NCBI RefSeq assembly: GCF_000247815.1
Contig: NC_021686.1
Span: 10,514,746 to 10,578,745, forward strand
Origin: Ficedula albicollis
Lineage: Eukaryota; Chordata; Aves; Passeriformes; Muscicapidae
Length of the DNA: 64,000 nucleotides
Direction: 5' to 3'
A program made the translations under genes and the position numbers. The first letter of the stretch is position 1, and each line of letters opens with the position of its first letter. Shown here one piece after another: positions 29,606-42,730 of the stretch. The notes beneath the pieces are model-generated. The model searched no databases and had not been told where the DNA came from. It saw only the letters and a program-made list of their open reading frames with translations.

Positions 29606-32517
29606 AAAATCATGCCATGAAAGAAAATCTCCAAATCTCCAAAAATCTCTTTGAAATACAGAAGTGGTGAAACAAGGCTAGAAACTGGGACAACGACCTG
29701 GGGGTAGAAGAGGAGGGTGAGCTGTGGCATCATTAGATCCAGTCCAGGGCTGTACCCAGGGGTGCTAGTGCACCTGGTTGGTGACATCACACAAAGAGCA
29801 GGGTCCTTTGTGTCTGCAGGTGACAAACCAGGAGAAGCTTTGAAATGGCAGGAGCATCCTCAGAGGAGCAGATGCTGGGTTAATGAGTGGAACAACCTCT
29901 GGCTGCCTGGCAAGGAGGGACAGTCACTGGGAGGGTTGGATGGAGGGTGGCTCCTGCTGTCACCTGGGGAGCTGATGATGGGGGACACTCCTGCCTGGCT
30001 CTCCTGGGAGGCTGCTGGGACCGAGCTCTGCATTCACCCATCTCTTTTAATCAAGGTAATGCTCATTTGTGCCTGGGCCCGGGCGGTGTCAGGGCAGGAT
30101 TGATGAGCTGGCACACCCAGCCCCTGGGCTCGGATGGCCCCGCTCATCCACGCTTCCGAATGCAAACTGCATTTCATTTCTGCAGCAGATGCAGCAAGGG
30201 AAGGGGCTGTCTGAGCACTCCTGCCTGCATTCCTAGCCCCAAATCTCTCCTGGTCCTGCTACCCCATGATCAGGGCTCCACCATTCCCAGATCTCTGCTG
30301 CTCCATGGAGGGATGAGTTCTGCTCCCGACCTTATGGGTTCAAGTGGTTTTTTAGGAGTAAATAATGTGTCTAAAGAGTTTTGTCTATCCTACACTCAAG
30401 GGACTCATATCCCCCAAAATGCAGAGGGACCCAGAACCCCTGGGATATGTGATCAAATAACCAGCATCAGCTACTCAGGGGGATGCAATTAGTTTAATTG
30501 GTGTGAGTATTAGAGGGAAGATGGTGTACTCTTGCCCAGCTCAACCTAACAAGAGGAGAAGCCTCCTCCTCCCCGGCCTGCTGGTTATAAACAGGAGGAA
30601 ACAAGCGGGGTGGGTTGGATGCTGGGCGGGGGTTGCCTGCTGTGGGGTCTGGTGGTGGTGGGATGAGCTGTGCCCGCTCAGCCCCTCGGTGCCTCCCCCA
30701 GTTCCTGCAAGGGGGTCTTGGTGCAGCATCCTCGGGGGAGGTGGCGTGGGACAGTCTGTCACTGCAGCAGGGCTGGGCTGGCTCCCAGGCATGGCAGCTC
30801 CATCTGCTCCTGCAGAAAGGCCTCCTGTTCCGCCTCCACAGCCAGCCAAAGGTACCTCAGAACCCTTGCTCGGAGCTGGCTCCACGCAAAGCCGCGAGCG
30901 CTATAAAAAGCCGCGCTCCCTGGGAAGAACCCCCCTCTATTAGGATTTTATTAGAGACACCTGATGATGAGCAAATCTCCCCTACAGTCTGAAGTGGATG
31001 CTCTTGGAAAGCAGATCTGGGAAGAAAGGATTTGTGAGGAGAAAAGGACACGTCCATGGGGGCAGGGAGCTGCTCCTCGTGGACTGAGCTGCTCAATGAT
31101 GACCAGCAGCAGCACTTGCCTTATCCCTGAGCCCTTCGCCTTGCTCTGAACGTGCCAGTCCCTGAAACTTTAATGCCTTTACACTGCTGCTTTAATTATT
31201 AAGCGTGGAGGTAATGGAGAAGCCGAGCTGGAAGAGGTGGCTGCTGTGCAGGGGTGCAATCCTGCCTCCCAGGCATGCAGGAGGCTGCAGCGTGGATCTG
31301 AGCATCCCAGGGCTGCTGTGCTGAGCAACACAGATCAGACGCTGCTCTGGCTTCACTCTTAGTGCTTTTTGGAGTTTCCCACATTATATTCCTGCTCTGC
31401 AGGGACCACGGAGGGTCTCTGTATCTCTTGCTCTCTGCCCATGGTGTGTTTGTCTGGTTAAGTTTGCCAGAGGGGATGGATGTTCTTGAGGGACTGACAG
31501 AGGAGATGTTTGTGATCCCTCTGAATGAATGTCTGTGCCTTGGTTCTCTGTAATTTGTGAGAGAACTGTGAGCTGTGTGGCTGCTTCCAAGGTTCTTTCC
31601 CAAAGGGAACTGTGTCAGATTGAAGTGGAGGGGAATGAGCTTGTCTGCAGCCACGATCGGAGCCTGATGGTGCTGGGGAAGAGCCTCCCTCTAGCTACAA
31701 AACTGCTCCGTGCTTGCCAAAAAATGTAAAGCTCTTGTGCTAACAGGGTAATTAATTAATTACAGCTCATTAGAAGAATTACAATCCCATTAGTTCCTTT
31801 GGATCATGGTGGGGGGGAGCTGATCCTCAGAGGATGAGGCTGAGGGCACTCCAGGCTGCTGAGACTGCTCTTTGCACTGGGGAATCTGGGGGTGCACTGA
31901 GGCTGATTTGTGGGGATGGGGTCCTGCTCAGACAGCCCCTCTTGGCAACCCCCAAATGATGGCCCTCTGCTTCCAGGGAAGCAGACACTGAAATTGCTCC
32001 TGCCCTCCAAAACAGAAATGCCAGCACTGCTGTGTCCCAGTCTGCTCCCAGGAGCTTGTGCTGGCTGTCAAACTCTGCTCTGCCCTGCTGCACTCTGCCT
32101 ACATCCCCGTTTAGAAATGCCTCATGAGACTGCCTGAGGAGGGATGGATCAGGACAAGTATCTGATCCCATGTGGGACAAGTCATGGGGTCCTGGCACCA
32201 CAGCTCCCTGTCCTCTCTGGGAGCAAATCCTCCCTCCTGCCCTCCTTCTCCCCTTGAAATCCCATTAACGCTTCCTTTATTCTTTGCTTCAATGTTGCTG
32301 TCACTCGCGGTCGCTCGGTTCTTTGATCCCTTTAATTTATTATTTTTGTTTCACAGCATCTTTTATTATATTTTTTTTTCTTTTAAATAAGAATAGGCTC
32401 TATCACCGAGGCTGGGTGAGTGGGGACCTCTCTGATTAAATATAGCAATGAGACGTGCTGCTCACCGCGTGCCAGCCCCGGGGTGTAGTGCTTGTCCTCC
32501 CAGAACTTGAGCAGTTT
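29606..32517. other. Intergenic sequence up to the TCC array
   Basis: No recognisable gene. A consensus TATA box at 30901 in a CpG-containing context is listed separately. Short AT-rich, homeodomain-motif-rich patches occur near 31190 and 31745-31800. Confidence 0.5.
30901..30910 (+). promoter_or_regulatory. Consensus TATA box, candidate core promoter
   Basis: CTATAAAAAG sits between GCGCGC-like sequence (GCCGCGAGCG before, CCGCGCTCCC after), a classic TATA promoter layout. A transcription start would be expected near 30930. No coding exon is evident just downstream, so if it is active it may drive a non-coding exon or lncRNA. Confidence 0.3.
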
Positions 32518-33585
32518 TCCTCCTCCTCCTCCTCCTCCTCCTCCTCCTCCTCCTCCTCCTCCTCCTCCTCCTCCTCCTCCTCCTCCTCCTCCTCCTCCTC
32601 CTCCTCCTCCTCCTCCTCCTCCTCCTCCTCCTCCTCCTCCTCCTCCTCCTCCTCCTCCTCCTCCTCCTCCTCCTCCTCCTCCTCCTCCTCCTCCTCCTCC
32701 TCCTCCTCCTCCTCCTCCTCCTCCTCCTCCTCCTCCTCCTCCTCCTCCTCCTCCTCCTCCTCCTCCTCCTCCTCCTCCTCCTCCTCCTCCTCCTCCTCCT
32801 CCTCCTCCTCCTCCTCCTCCTCCTCCTCCTCCTCCTCCTCCTCCTCCTCCTCCTCCTCCTCCTCCTCCTCCTCCTCCTCCTCCTCCTCCTCCTCCTCCTC
32901 CTCCTCCTCCTCCTCCTCCTCCTCCTCCTCCTCCTCCTCCTCCTCCTCCTCCTCCTCCTCCTCCTCCTCCTCCTCCTCCTCCTCCTCCTCCTCCTCCTCC
33001 TCCTCCTCCTCCTCCTCCTCCTCCTCCTCCTCCTCCTCCTCCTCCTCCTCCTCCTCCTCCTCCTCCTCCTCCTCCTCCTCCTCCTCCTCCTCCTCCTCCT
33101 CCTCCTCCTCCTCCTCCTCCTCCTCCTCCTCCTCCTCCTCCTCCTCCTCCTCCTCCTCCTCCTCCTCCTCCTCCTCCTCCTCCTCCTCCTCCTCCTCCTC
33201 CTCCTCCTCCTCCTCCTCCTCCTCCTCCTCCTCCTCCTCCTCCTCCTCCTCCTCCTCCTCCTCCTCCTCCTCCTCCTCCTCCTCCTCCTCCTCCTCCTCC
33301 TCCTCCTCCTCCTCCTCCTCCTCCTCCTCCTCCTCCTCCTCCTCCTCCTCCTCCTCCTCCTCCTCCTCCTCCTCCTCCTCCTCCTCCTCCTCCTCCTCCT
33401 CCTCCTCCTCCTCCTCCTCCTCCTCCTCCTCCTCCTCCTCCTCCTCCTCCTCCTCCTCCTCCTCCTCCTCCTCCTCCTCCTCCTCCTCCTCCTCCTCCTC
33501 CTCCTCCTCCTCCTCCTCCTCCTCCTCCTCCTCCTCCTCCTCCTCCTCCTCCTCCTCCTCCTCCTCCTCCTCCTCCTCCTCCTCC
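32518..33585. repeat. Perfect (TCC)n microsatellite, 356 copies
   Basis: 1,068 bp of uninterrupted TCC on the plus strand (GGA on the minus strand). Every reading frame is a single-residue run, which shows the array has no interruptions. As a homopurine/homopyrimidine tract it can form triplex DNA, and its G-rich strand could fold. All open frames here are artefacts. Confidence 0.97.
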
Positions 33586-36500
33586 CTGCTGGGACATGGA
33601 GGAGTTCTAGGGCCTGCCACGAGTCCAGATAAATTGCTCCAGACCTTAAGCCCTGGCTGGAACAAACACCAAGTTTCCTCAATTTCCGTTCCCTGAGCCT
33701 GATGCTCACAATCTGGGCGTTTCTGAAATGCAGTAACACACCTCATGAATAAAGATTAAGTTGATTAAAAAGGAAAACCCAGAGCAAGGCTGAATAAAAG
33801 TGATTTGCAGAGATTAGATGCTCTGGCACATCAGGAGTTCCCTAAAGGGCTGAGCTAACATGTTCAAACATAAGAGCTTTAAGCCCTCTTCCCTGTTTTG
33901 TAACTAATGGCTTTGGGTTGTGACGACTGACTCTCCCACTTGATAATTGTCCCTGTGGGACACACTGAAGTTTCACTGCTCCAGAGGCCAGCATCCCCTG
34001 TAACCTGTTCCCTGCTTTCCATGGGATGTGCTTTGGGCAGTAGTTGCACAAACAACTCTCTTCCCAGTGGCCAGATGTGGGGGGAATGGAGCAAAGAAGG
34101 GGATGAACCTTGTACCCCAGCAGGCACAGCTTCTTCCGTGCTCCTGGGTCCCAAAACTGGGGATAACTCTCCTGTGTGACTGAGTCTAAGGAAGAGAAAT
34201 AGTGAAAATCAAAGTTTTCTTCTTATTTGTGAAAGTGAGACTGAATAAGGAGTGTGTCCATGTGATGCCCCAGCATACAGTGTCGTGTCTCAGGTATTTG
34301 GAGCAGCCAAGGAAAAACACCCATCTCCTTTTGCATCAAATCCAATGGGCTGCTGCTGTCACAACCTGAGCTTTCCCTCTGCCACATAAAAACAAAATGA
34401 AAAATGGAGAAAATGGGGAGGAAAAAGCCCCATAGCCTTTTCTTTCTCTGGGGAATCTCCTTCCCTGGATAGCCCTGGGCCCCAAAGCTTTGAACCTGCC
34501 TCTTGCATGGTGGTGATGCTCTGGGAAAGGGGCACTGTGTGTTCTTTAATGGGACAGCAGGGAAAGGAATGTGCATACGTAATCTGGAAAATCTTTTGTC
34601 TGGGATTTGCAGGGGTAGATATACAGGCAGAATCCAACTCGCTCCATTTTAATGATGCAACCTCTGTCTTCATCAGAATTTCCCCTTTGTGCTCAGGGCT
34701 GCAGCAACGTCACTGCTCTGGGCCAGGGCCATGTCCTGCTAAGCCCTGTTTGAGCAAGCGAGACCAGTCCTGTACCTGAGAGATAACAACATAAATTTTA
34801 ATTCTGACCTGAAAATGTGAGGTTTTCCATGCCACATATCCCACTCCCCCTTTTCTTTCCTCTCTGGAGATGCTGTCACTGAGCTAATGCTGGTTGTGCC
34901 TGAATGGGAAACCAGCCCCAAGGTGAGGAGGCTTTGTGTGTCCCAACATGTGGGGAAGCCCACCCTGATTTGGGCACACCTGGAGTGGAGCATCCTCAGG
35001 AGGCAACCCCAGAGCAGGATGCCAGCAGCAGCGAGGGGTAGAAAATGGAGCTAATTTAAAGATTTCCATGGTGGATTTCTGAACATGATTATGCAGCAAG
35101 GTAGCTGGTGATGGCAGGGTCTGAGCTTGGCCATACAGGGTCCTCTTCCTTGTCCCTGCATGACCCAGGAGCTGCCATTCCTGCTGTAGTGTTTTTTTTT
35201 TTCGTGTGTGTGAGTCAAATTCCATCATGGGCAGTTACAGTCGGTCTCTTCAAACCCCTTGGGGAGCAGGAGGCAGTTGCTGGAGCTGTGCCTGCCCGAG
35301 GAGTCTCAGGTGTCGGGGAGCTGCAGCTGCAGGTGGCTGCAATGCAGGCGCTCGCGCCGCCGCAGCTGCTTCCCCCTCTGATTTCTTATCAAAATAAAAT
35401 GCCTGTCTGCCTCGAGCTTCTGAACGCTGATAGGAGGGGCAGGTTTGAAGGGTGTATTCATGTGCTGCCTGTGCAGTTGGGACAGCTGTGCTGCGATGCT
35501 GAAGGATGCTGTCTTGGGAAGGTGGGAAGAGCTTTGAATCCAACTGGAAATGCAGCTGGTGGAGCAGCAACTCCCCCCTGCTCCTCTCCCTTCTCCCTGC
35601 AGTCACAGCCATTCATGCCTAGCAGTTGTATCCAGCGCTGTGTTTCAGCAGGAATTGCTTCCCCATCAATCCAGCTGCTATTTCTTCCCCCCCCCGAGGC
35701 TTCCAAAGGCAGTAAGTCTGCAGCAATGTGCACATTTTGGAGAGCTGAGCGTGGGGGATTAGTGACTTGGCAATTAAAATATTTGACCTACATCTTGTTG
35801 AGTACCAGCAAGGTCAGATGGAGCCGTGCTTCTTCCCAAAACTTCTTCCCGAAGGAATTTTCTCGTTGCAGTTACTTCTGTTGGAACAGGCTGCTACTGA
35901 ATATAAAGGGAAGGGCTCAGGGTCCGGATCCGTGGAGCTGTGCAAGCACTGGACCCCTCAGCAGGGATTTTTGGGGGTGCTGGGAGTTTCTGAGGGCGGG
36001 CTGGAGATCATTTCTACAGCACAAACACCCCATAATATTTACAGGACTCTTCCCACAAACACAGCAGAGAACAAGCATCTCCTTTTGTTCCTGAGATTGT
36101 ACGTGCTGAGAATCCTTGTCCAAACAAATGAGTGGGTTTTTCTTCCAGCAAACATCACAGATCTCTCCTTTTTTTTTAATTTTTTTTTTATTTTTTTTCC
36201 CCTCTTCTCATTTTCACGTGTTGTTCTCTCTGTTCTGCAAACAATGTTCTTTTTAAGCCAGGGCAGAAAACTCAGTGTGTGTCCAGAGCACGATGTGACG
36301 GCAGGAGCCGGCGATGTCCGCTTGGCAGGGAGATTCAGCGGAAGCCTTTTATAAAGCTCCTCTCATCCCAAAGCAAGGGGAGGGGGAACAAAAACAAAGC
36401 CCCCCCCAGTACTGCAGGATTTGGATGGTTTGCTCGCAGCTGGGGCTGCAGGGGCAGTAGTCAGAGGGTTCCTGGACACCCCCAGACTGTCAGGCACAAA

Positions 36501-39500
36501 CCCTCCTTGGCGATGAGTGGCTGTAACAGGGCTGGAGGAAAACTGTGAATTTGCTGCTTTGGGCTGTGGGCTGTTGAGTGTTTCTCCAAAATCCACCTGT
36601 ATGTGATATGCTAGCATCCCTCAACAACCTGGGGAAGATGTTTTGGTCTGTAGTTTGAGGTATAATAGGGATCTTTTGTTGTGACTGGGTCCAGCAGCTC
36701 TGCCTGTTAGTCCTACCCTTGGAAAAGTGTCTGCTCTGAGCCCACCTGCTCCAGGCAGCTGAGACACCAGCTTGCTGCCAATCTAAGGGAGTTTGGAGTT
36801 CCTACCTCCTGAAGCTGAGCAGAGGAGGCTGTTGGCATATGCTAAATAAGCCCAGAGGTGACTGCAGTCCCTTGGGTGTGATCACAGGGAAGGGCTGTGC
36901 AAAATCCACGTGGCTGGTTTGAAAGTTGCTGCTGGCTCCAACACTGTGAAATCCCAATGCTCCTTCCCCTGCCTGCTAAGCAGGTGCTCCAGGATGCTGT
37001 CTCAGACAGGAGAAGCCCAGGCCATTGTTGGGCCCAGCTGATGCTCAAATCAGAGCCCAAAATCCAAGTGGATCCTCGCCTCCCAGTGACACCCTGACCC
37101 TGAGGTTTTACCTGCAGATCCAAGAGCATGAACTTGAACCAAGAGACTCAAGTAACAGGTTATCTAACAGGAGCAAGGCCAGATTTTGGCAGAAGAACAG
37201 CTACAAAACTGAAACCTACAGGTTTGCAGAAACCCCCATGGTCTGTCACCCCATATGGAGGTTATCCATTTTTTCCATGCTGAGGGTTTCCCCATCCTTT
37301 CTTTATTTTCAGTGGGGTGATGCTCCTCAAAAGGTGTGGGACTGGGGTGAGAAATTCCCAGTTGCTCCTGGGGACTCACCTTAGTGAAGGTCATTGATGC
37401 TGTTTGCAGTTTCCCTGCCTGCCCTGGTCCTGCCTGGCTTCCCTTGCCTCCCCAAGATCACTCCAGGTGGGATTTGATAGCTTGTCTTTATTGAGTCGTG
37501 CTGTCCTTGGAGTCTGATAGCAAGAATTTCTTGCAGAGCCATAAATGTCTTCAGGGCTACCAGTCTGTGAGCCAGCAGGGAGCGGGGAATTGCTGAGTTT
37601 GGGTAAACTTGTCATTAGAGAGAAAATAGTTCTTCAGGTTCCTCCCTGAGCAATACATGACTTAAAAATAAACCCTCAAAACAACAACAACAAAAAAGAA
37701 AAAAACAGCCTCTTCAAAAACATATACCTCAGCATGGCTCAAAAGAAAAAGAACATCTTTTTTCATGCAACAAATTTTCCTGCAACCTGTCCCTGATTTT
37801 CTTTGCGAAATGAACTTCTGGCTAAACCTATTCAATCTCATAAAGCATTTCAATTTTGACAAGAGTGCATATTCTGGAGGAACGTGGTTTCATCAGAGTT
37901 TCTCCAGCCAGCTCTAATCCCAAATGCCTCGCTGTGACTAAACCTCATTTCTATGTTAAGTACTTGAGCTTGCCTGTAAGGACCAGGTAAAAACTCAATC
38001 AGTCGAGTAGCCTCCCTGCAGCTGCCTTGTTAAACAGTGGGCTTTTAAAACTTTTCTCCTTTTTATCTTAATGGAGAAGAAGTGGAAGATCCCCTGGGGA
38101 GAGGCACAGTTTGATCCCTGATAAACCAAGCCAATAATTTACATTGGAACCTTGCTGACATCCTGGGAGGGGTGAGGGCTTAGAGGTCGCTTGGAACTGG
38201 GCTCTGGGAAGGTTTTGCTGCTTTGTTTTTTATCATCCAGCATCCAGAATGGAGGAAGAAAAAAGGAATTCTTAAGAGGCATCTTTGTTGGGAAGCACAA
38301 AGTGCTGGCATAGCAGGCAGTGCCCTCCTGCTGGCTGCAGTCCTTAGGGAAGGACATGCACGACTTCTGCCCTGCCATGGGCATTTACAGCTGGTGACAG
38401 CCAAATTCCCATCCCAGTGGCTCTGGATGTGAGGCATGGGCTGCTCTAGCAGCAGGAGGAGCATCCTGTCCTCCCAGAATCCTGGATCACACCTTCCCTG
38501 GGTGTTCCACCTCACCTGTGCCATGTCTCGTGCTTTGGCATCCCGTGCAAGGTGCATGTGCCCCCCGTGCATTGCAAAGGAGGGGTTCAGGGAGTTCCAC
38601 AGCAGCTCCATGTGGGAATCACCCCTTCTGTGCAATCTCTGGGAGCTGCTGCGCTGGAGCATCCCAGAGCAGCAGGTATCACCTGATGGGATCTCTTGTG
38701 CCACCCCCTCATCCCAAATGGAATTCCCTGGCTCACCCCACAGGGATAAACACCCCAGAAAAAGGGAAAGAGCACTTCCTCCCCCCTTCAGGAGCTGCCT
38801 GCCCTCGGCTTTGCTGGGTGCTGTGGCTCTGATCTGGCAGCTGGCACTGCAGAGCCTGGCACCCATCCCAAAGCCATGCAGAGCTCAGGAATTACATGGG
38901 ATTGCACCAACTGGGGGAGAGAGACGACTGGGGAGATCACGCTGCTTTGCCTTGGCTTTTGGAAATGTGAAGTTTTCAGGAAGAGTCAGAATGCTTTGTT
39001 TGGATTTTTTTTTTTCAATTGCCTCTTCTGCTTTAGAAAATGTCTTTTAAATGATCTGGAGGAGAACCGTGATTTACAAATGAGTGCAACAACCTGGTGG
39101 GAAGTTTGCTCCTTTTGGATTGAACAAACTGCTTTGAGGCTCATGGAAAAAAACCTTTATAATTTAGTCTTGCACTTAAAAATAATTTGTTTCCATATGA
39201 ATGTACAGTTTTATTTTGCTCCACAACCCAAAGAATAGCTCAGCCTTTCATCTACCTGGCCTTGGGCACTACTGAACCTCTACTTCCTAAGACTCCACCC
39301 TCCAAAAACCCATCCTAGGCAGGTGATCCCAAAATGCAGCTCTGTTCCAGACTGGCCTCTTGGCTTCCCTGGCACAGTCCTGGTGTCTGGTGCAGGTCTT
39401 GCTCGTGGCTTTGAGCAGAGGGTGAAAACTGGGGAGGTTTTGCCAGTTTTGAGTGTTTCTTCACTCTATAAATTTCAAGCACTTGGCTCTGGTGCCTGCA

Positions 39501-41338
39501 GCTGCCCAGTGCCACTTAGTGCTGTGTGCTTGGGGACAGGACTGGAGCAATCCTTAAGGTTTTGCCTTTTTTGCCATCCCCAGATCCGAGGCAGCTGCTG
39601 GCCAGACCCATTTGCCCTTTCCCAAACCCTGAGAGCTGCCAGCAATGGGCAAAGAGGCCTTGCCAAGAGCAGGAGAGCACAAATATTTGTGCATATGTTC
39701 CCCTCTGCCAGCTGCAGCGAGTCCCAAATTCTCTGCCTGCCTCTTTTCCTCTCCAGCCTGGGGCTGGTGGTGGCAGGGCTGGCTCAGACTGAGCTCCAGT
39801 GCTGATGGAGAGGCTGCTGGTGCTGATTCTGCAGGGATGGATTTAACCTTGCTCCGTGCCCAGCACTGCCCCGGGAGGTGCAGAAACGCTGGGGCTGCTT
39901 TATTTAGCAGCGGGGGCGGGTGTGAAATGCCTCTTGTGAGAGGCGGGCGGGTTTTCAGTGGCTCAGTGTTTGTGACCTGTCAGAGAGGAGCAGGAGGCTG
40001 GCCAGGGTCGAGTCCTGTCTGCTGTCTGTGCCCCCGAGCATCCTCCAGCTGATGCCTGAGCCCACCGAGCTCGCGTGTGACCTGCTTGGGCACAGAGGGG
40101 ACATCCCATGGATGGGCAAGTCCCCCAGGGCTGGTGCTGACAGTAAAGGCAATAGTGGGGCTTGAGGCCACTTATTTGGGATTTTCTTTGGCCAAAACCA
40201 TTGTGGGTAAATCCTCTGAAGATGTGAGCCCAGAAAGAGGGAGGGAATAGTATCTGCCAGCACAGCCCTCACCATAGTTTTCACCTCACTGAGCAGCCTG
40301 GAGTGACTGAAGATGCCTCAGTGCTGAAGATGCTCACAAGTTATCCATCCTCTGCATCCTGCTAATGTCCCAGCCCAGCTGGCTGTACCCCCATCCATGG
40401 GCTCTCTCCAGCCTCCCAACTCCTGTTGTCTCCAGAAGGCTGCTCAGGAAAAAGAGGAATCTGTCTCTCTCTCTCTTTCATGTTTCTGGCAGTGCTGAGA
40501 AATTTGGAGGCTAACCTGCCCCTGGGGGAGACCGAGATGAGAAATTTCCCACGTGGTGGGAGCTGAGCACTGCCAGAGTCTCCTGTCCTGGTGTGATGTC
40601 TCCATCACTGAAGGACTCATGGTCCAGCCAGCTGTGGCTGGGCGGGGAGCACTGGCCTTGTAGGAAGGGCTGTTGGGCTCTTCCCAGCTCTGTGCACAGC
40701 TACCAAGTCCTGGAGGACAAATAGTTTGGGGGCAGAAGTGATTTGTCATTTTGACCCCTTCTTCTGTCTTTTTTTTGCCTTTGAGAACGGGCACTGCTGC
40801 TCCACACACCAGGCTTTTCCTGGAGCCTCCTCTGGCAAAGCTGATGGGACCAAGGGGGTGAGACAGGTCCGTGCTGGGGAAAGCCCCTTGAGGCCCCTTC
40901 TCGTGCCTCTGTCCAGCAGGGAATGGCTGTGTGGCATGGCTGCACTGGCTCCAGCCCCAGGCCAGAGGTGCTTACATAAGATATTTACTGAGAGCCCCAA
41001 GACTGCCTTGGGAAGAAGCCAGCATGCTGATTAGGTGACGTCTGCCCGGACCGGGGGGATTTGGCCTCGCAGCATCTGCACTGCCCTCAGGTCATTTATG
41101 TAAGATCCAGTTGGGCTCTCTGGCTGCAGCCAAACCTCTGGGCTGTGTGAGGTGCCTGTGTGACCCCCAGGGTGTCCAGGCTGGGTTCTGCTGTGAGCAG
41201 CCATCGGTCAGCTCATCACTGCTGCTTTTTCCTCCTCCCTTCCTAAAATTATCCACCCTTTGGATGAGGGAAAGGGGAGCTGAGCACTGGTCATGGAGTG
41301 AGGAGAGCTAAAAGGACTCCAAGTTTTCTCCTGGGTGC
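33586..41338. other. Intergenic sequence, no gene recognised
   Basis: About 7.8 kb of mixed sequence. The longest non-repeat open frame in the window (35108-36094, 328 codons) lies here but resembles no known protein. A T-rich stretch lies at 36168-36200, followed by a TATA-like TTTATAAAG at 36348. No LINE or LTR fragment is recognised. Confidence 0.5.
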
Positions 41339-41974
41339 TGTGAGCAAATGTTTCTAAAACATGAGAATTAGTATACATTATAATATACAGTAGAGTCAGG
41401 GTTGGGTTTGGTCGGCCTGGGAAAGGGAACTAGGCTTTGTGAATGAAAGTTGAGCTTTGTCTGCACCTGCGTAATCATCATATGATAAATAATATGATTG
41501 TTAAATATAATGATTGTTTGGTAATTGAATATAATTATTGTCTAATCGTAATAAGAATCATGAGAATGATGTAATCATAACAAGAATCATGAGAAAGGAT
41601 GTTTGGGGGACCTGACGAAAATGACAAGAATTCATGCTTGGATAATGATGATTGTTTGGTAATTGAATATAATTATTGTCTAATCGTAATAAGAATCATG
41701 AGAATGATGTAATCATAACAAGAATCATGAGAAAGGATGTTTGGGGGACCTGACGAAAATGACAAGAATTCATGCTTGGATAATGTCAATGTATACAGTA
41801 GAACAATATGGGTTTAATAATTAATATATAGTTCTATAATGAAAAGGGTATAAAAACGTGTCCGTCTCGAATCCATGTCAGAGTCAGATTTAGGGTTTGT
41901 ACCCCTGATTCCCAGAGCTCTTCAATAAAAGCACCTGCATACAATCATCCTGTGATTATGTTTCTACACTAACA
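41339..41974 (+). mobile_element. Probable solo LTR of an avian endogenous retrovirus
   Basis: A roughly 636-bp AT-rich block, foreign to its surroundings, starts TGTGAG and ends CTAACA, imperfect inverted ends of the TG...CA type. It has a TATA box (TATAAAAA, 41849-41856), then a poly(A) signal (AATAAA, 41924-41929) 75 bp later, the U3-R-U5 order of a retroviral LTR on the plus strand. No gag, pol or env sequence is attached, so it would be a solo LTR. I could not find a clear target-site duplication, so the exact ends are uncertain. Confidence 0.55.
41511..41785. repeat. 138-bp direct tandem duplication in the LTR U3 region
   Basis: Two adjacent copies (41511-41648 and 41649-41785) start with TGATTGTTTGGTAATTG. 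They appear identical. They lie upstream of the LTR TATA box, the position where retroviral enhancer repeats are normally found. Confidence 0.92.
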
Positions 41975-42730
41975 CCCAGGGCAGCTGCCCTTCGCTGTTC
42001 CCTTTGGAGCATCCCATGGTAAAAAGCCAGAGCTATGCTCATCACAACTGGCCCGGGCCATGGAGCTGGCACTGGGATTGTGCACAAAGTCTAGGAATTC
42101 CCATCTGCTGCCCCAAATCCTCCCCCAAACACTGCAGGCCATGACAGAAGCAGATAAGCTTCTTTCCTCCTGCTTTATCATGTTTTGTCCAGTCAGGATC
42201 CCAGACTGATGGAGTCTCTGGCCTGGTCTTGGAGTGGTGGCATGCTGAGGTTGCACGGTTTTCCCAAACCAGCTCTATTTTTGCTCTTCAGTTGTGGATG
42301 AGGAGCAGGCTCCCACCTCTGGGCATGGTGAAATGCACTGGCCAAGGTCTCCTCAAGTGTTTGTCCATGGGCTGGACCTCTGTGTGTGCAGCAGGGTGGG
42401 GTCAGCACCTTTCAACTCGTAAAAAGTGTATCACGAGCAGCTGGGCAATCCTCTGGGATTGTGGAGGGGAGATCATGTTTTCTGGAGGATATGGCTGCTT
42501 GCACCAGCTGTGCTCATGGTGGAGGCTGAGGCATGCTGGGGTGAGCTGTGTGCACATGAAGCAGAGAAGCAGAGGAAGAGTCAGAGGAGGATGGGGAGCG
42601 ACGTTCCCTCGGGACCCTGCTGAAACAAGCTCTAATGGGGGAAATTAAACTGAGTAGAATGGGAAAATTTCCTAAGATATGTTAGAGCCTCCCAAGGGAC
42701 ACGGTGCTATCCCAGCAGCACAATCCCCAG
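41975..42730. other. Intergenic sequence, nothing recognised
   Basis: GC-rich DNA between the LTR and the 114-bp repeat array. No conserved coding sequence or repeat family recognised. Confidence 0.5.

Noticed and set aside
32383..33746. Long open frames of 370-436 codons in five frames (poly-Ser, Pro, Gly, Glu, Arg)
   Set aside because: They are translations of the TCC microsatellite; a three-base repeat lacking stops is open in almost any frame.
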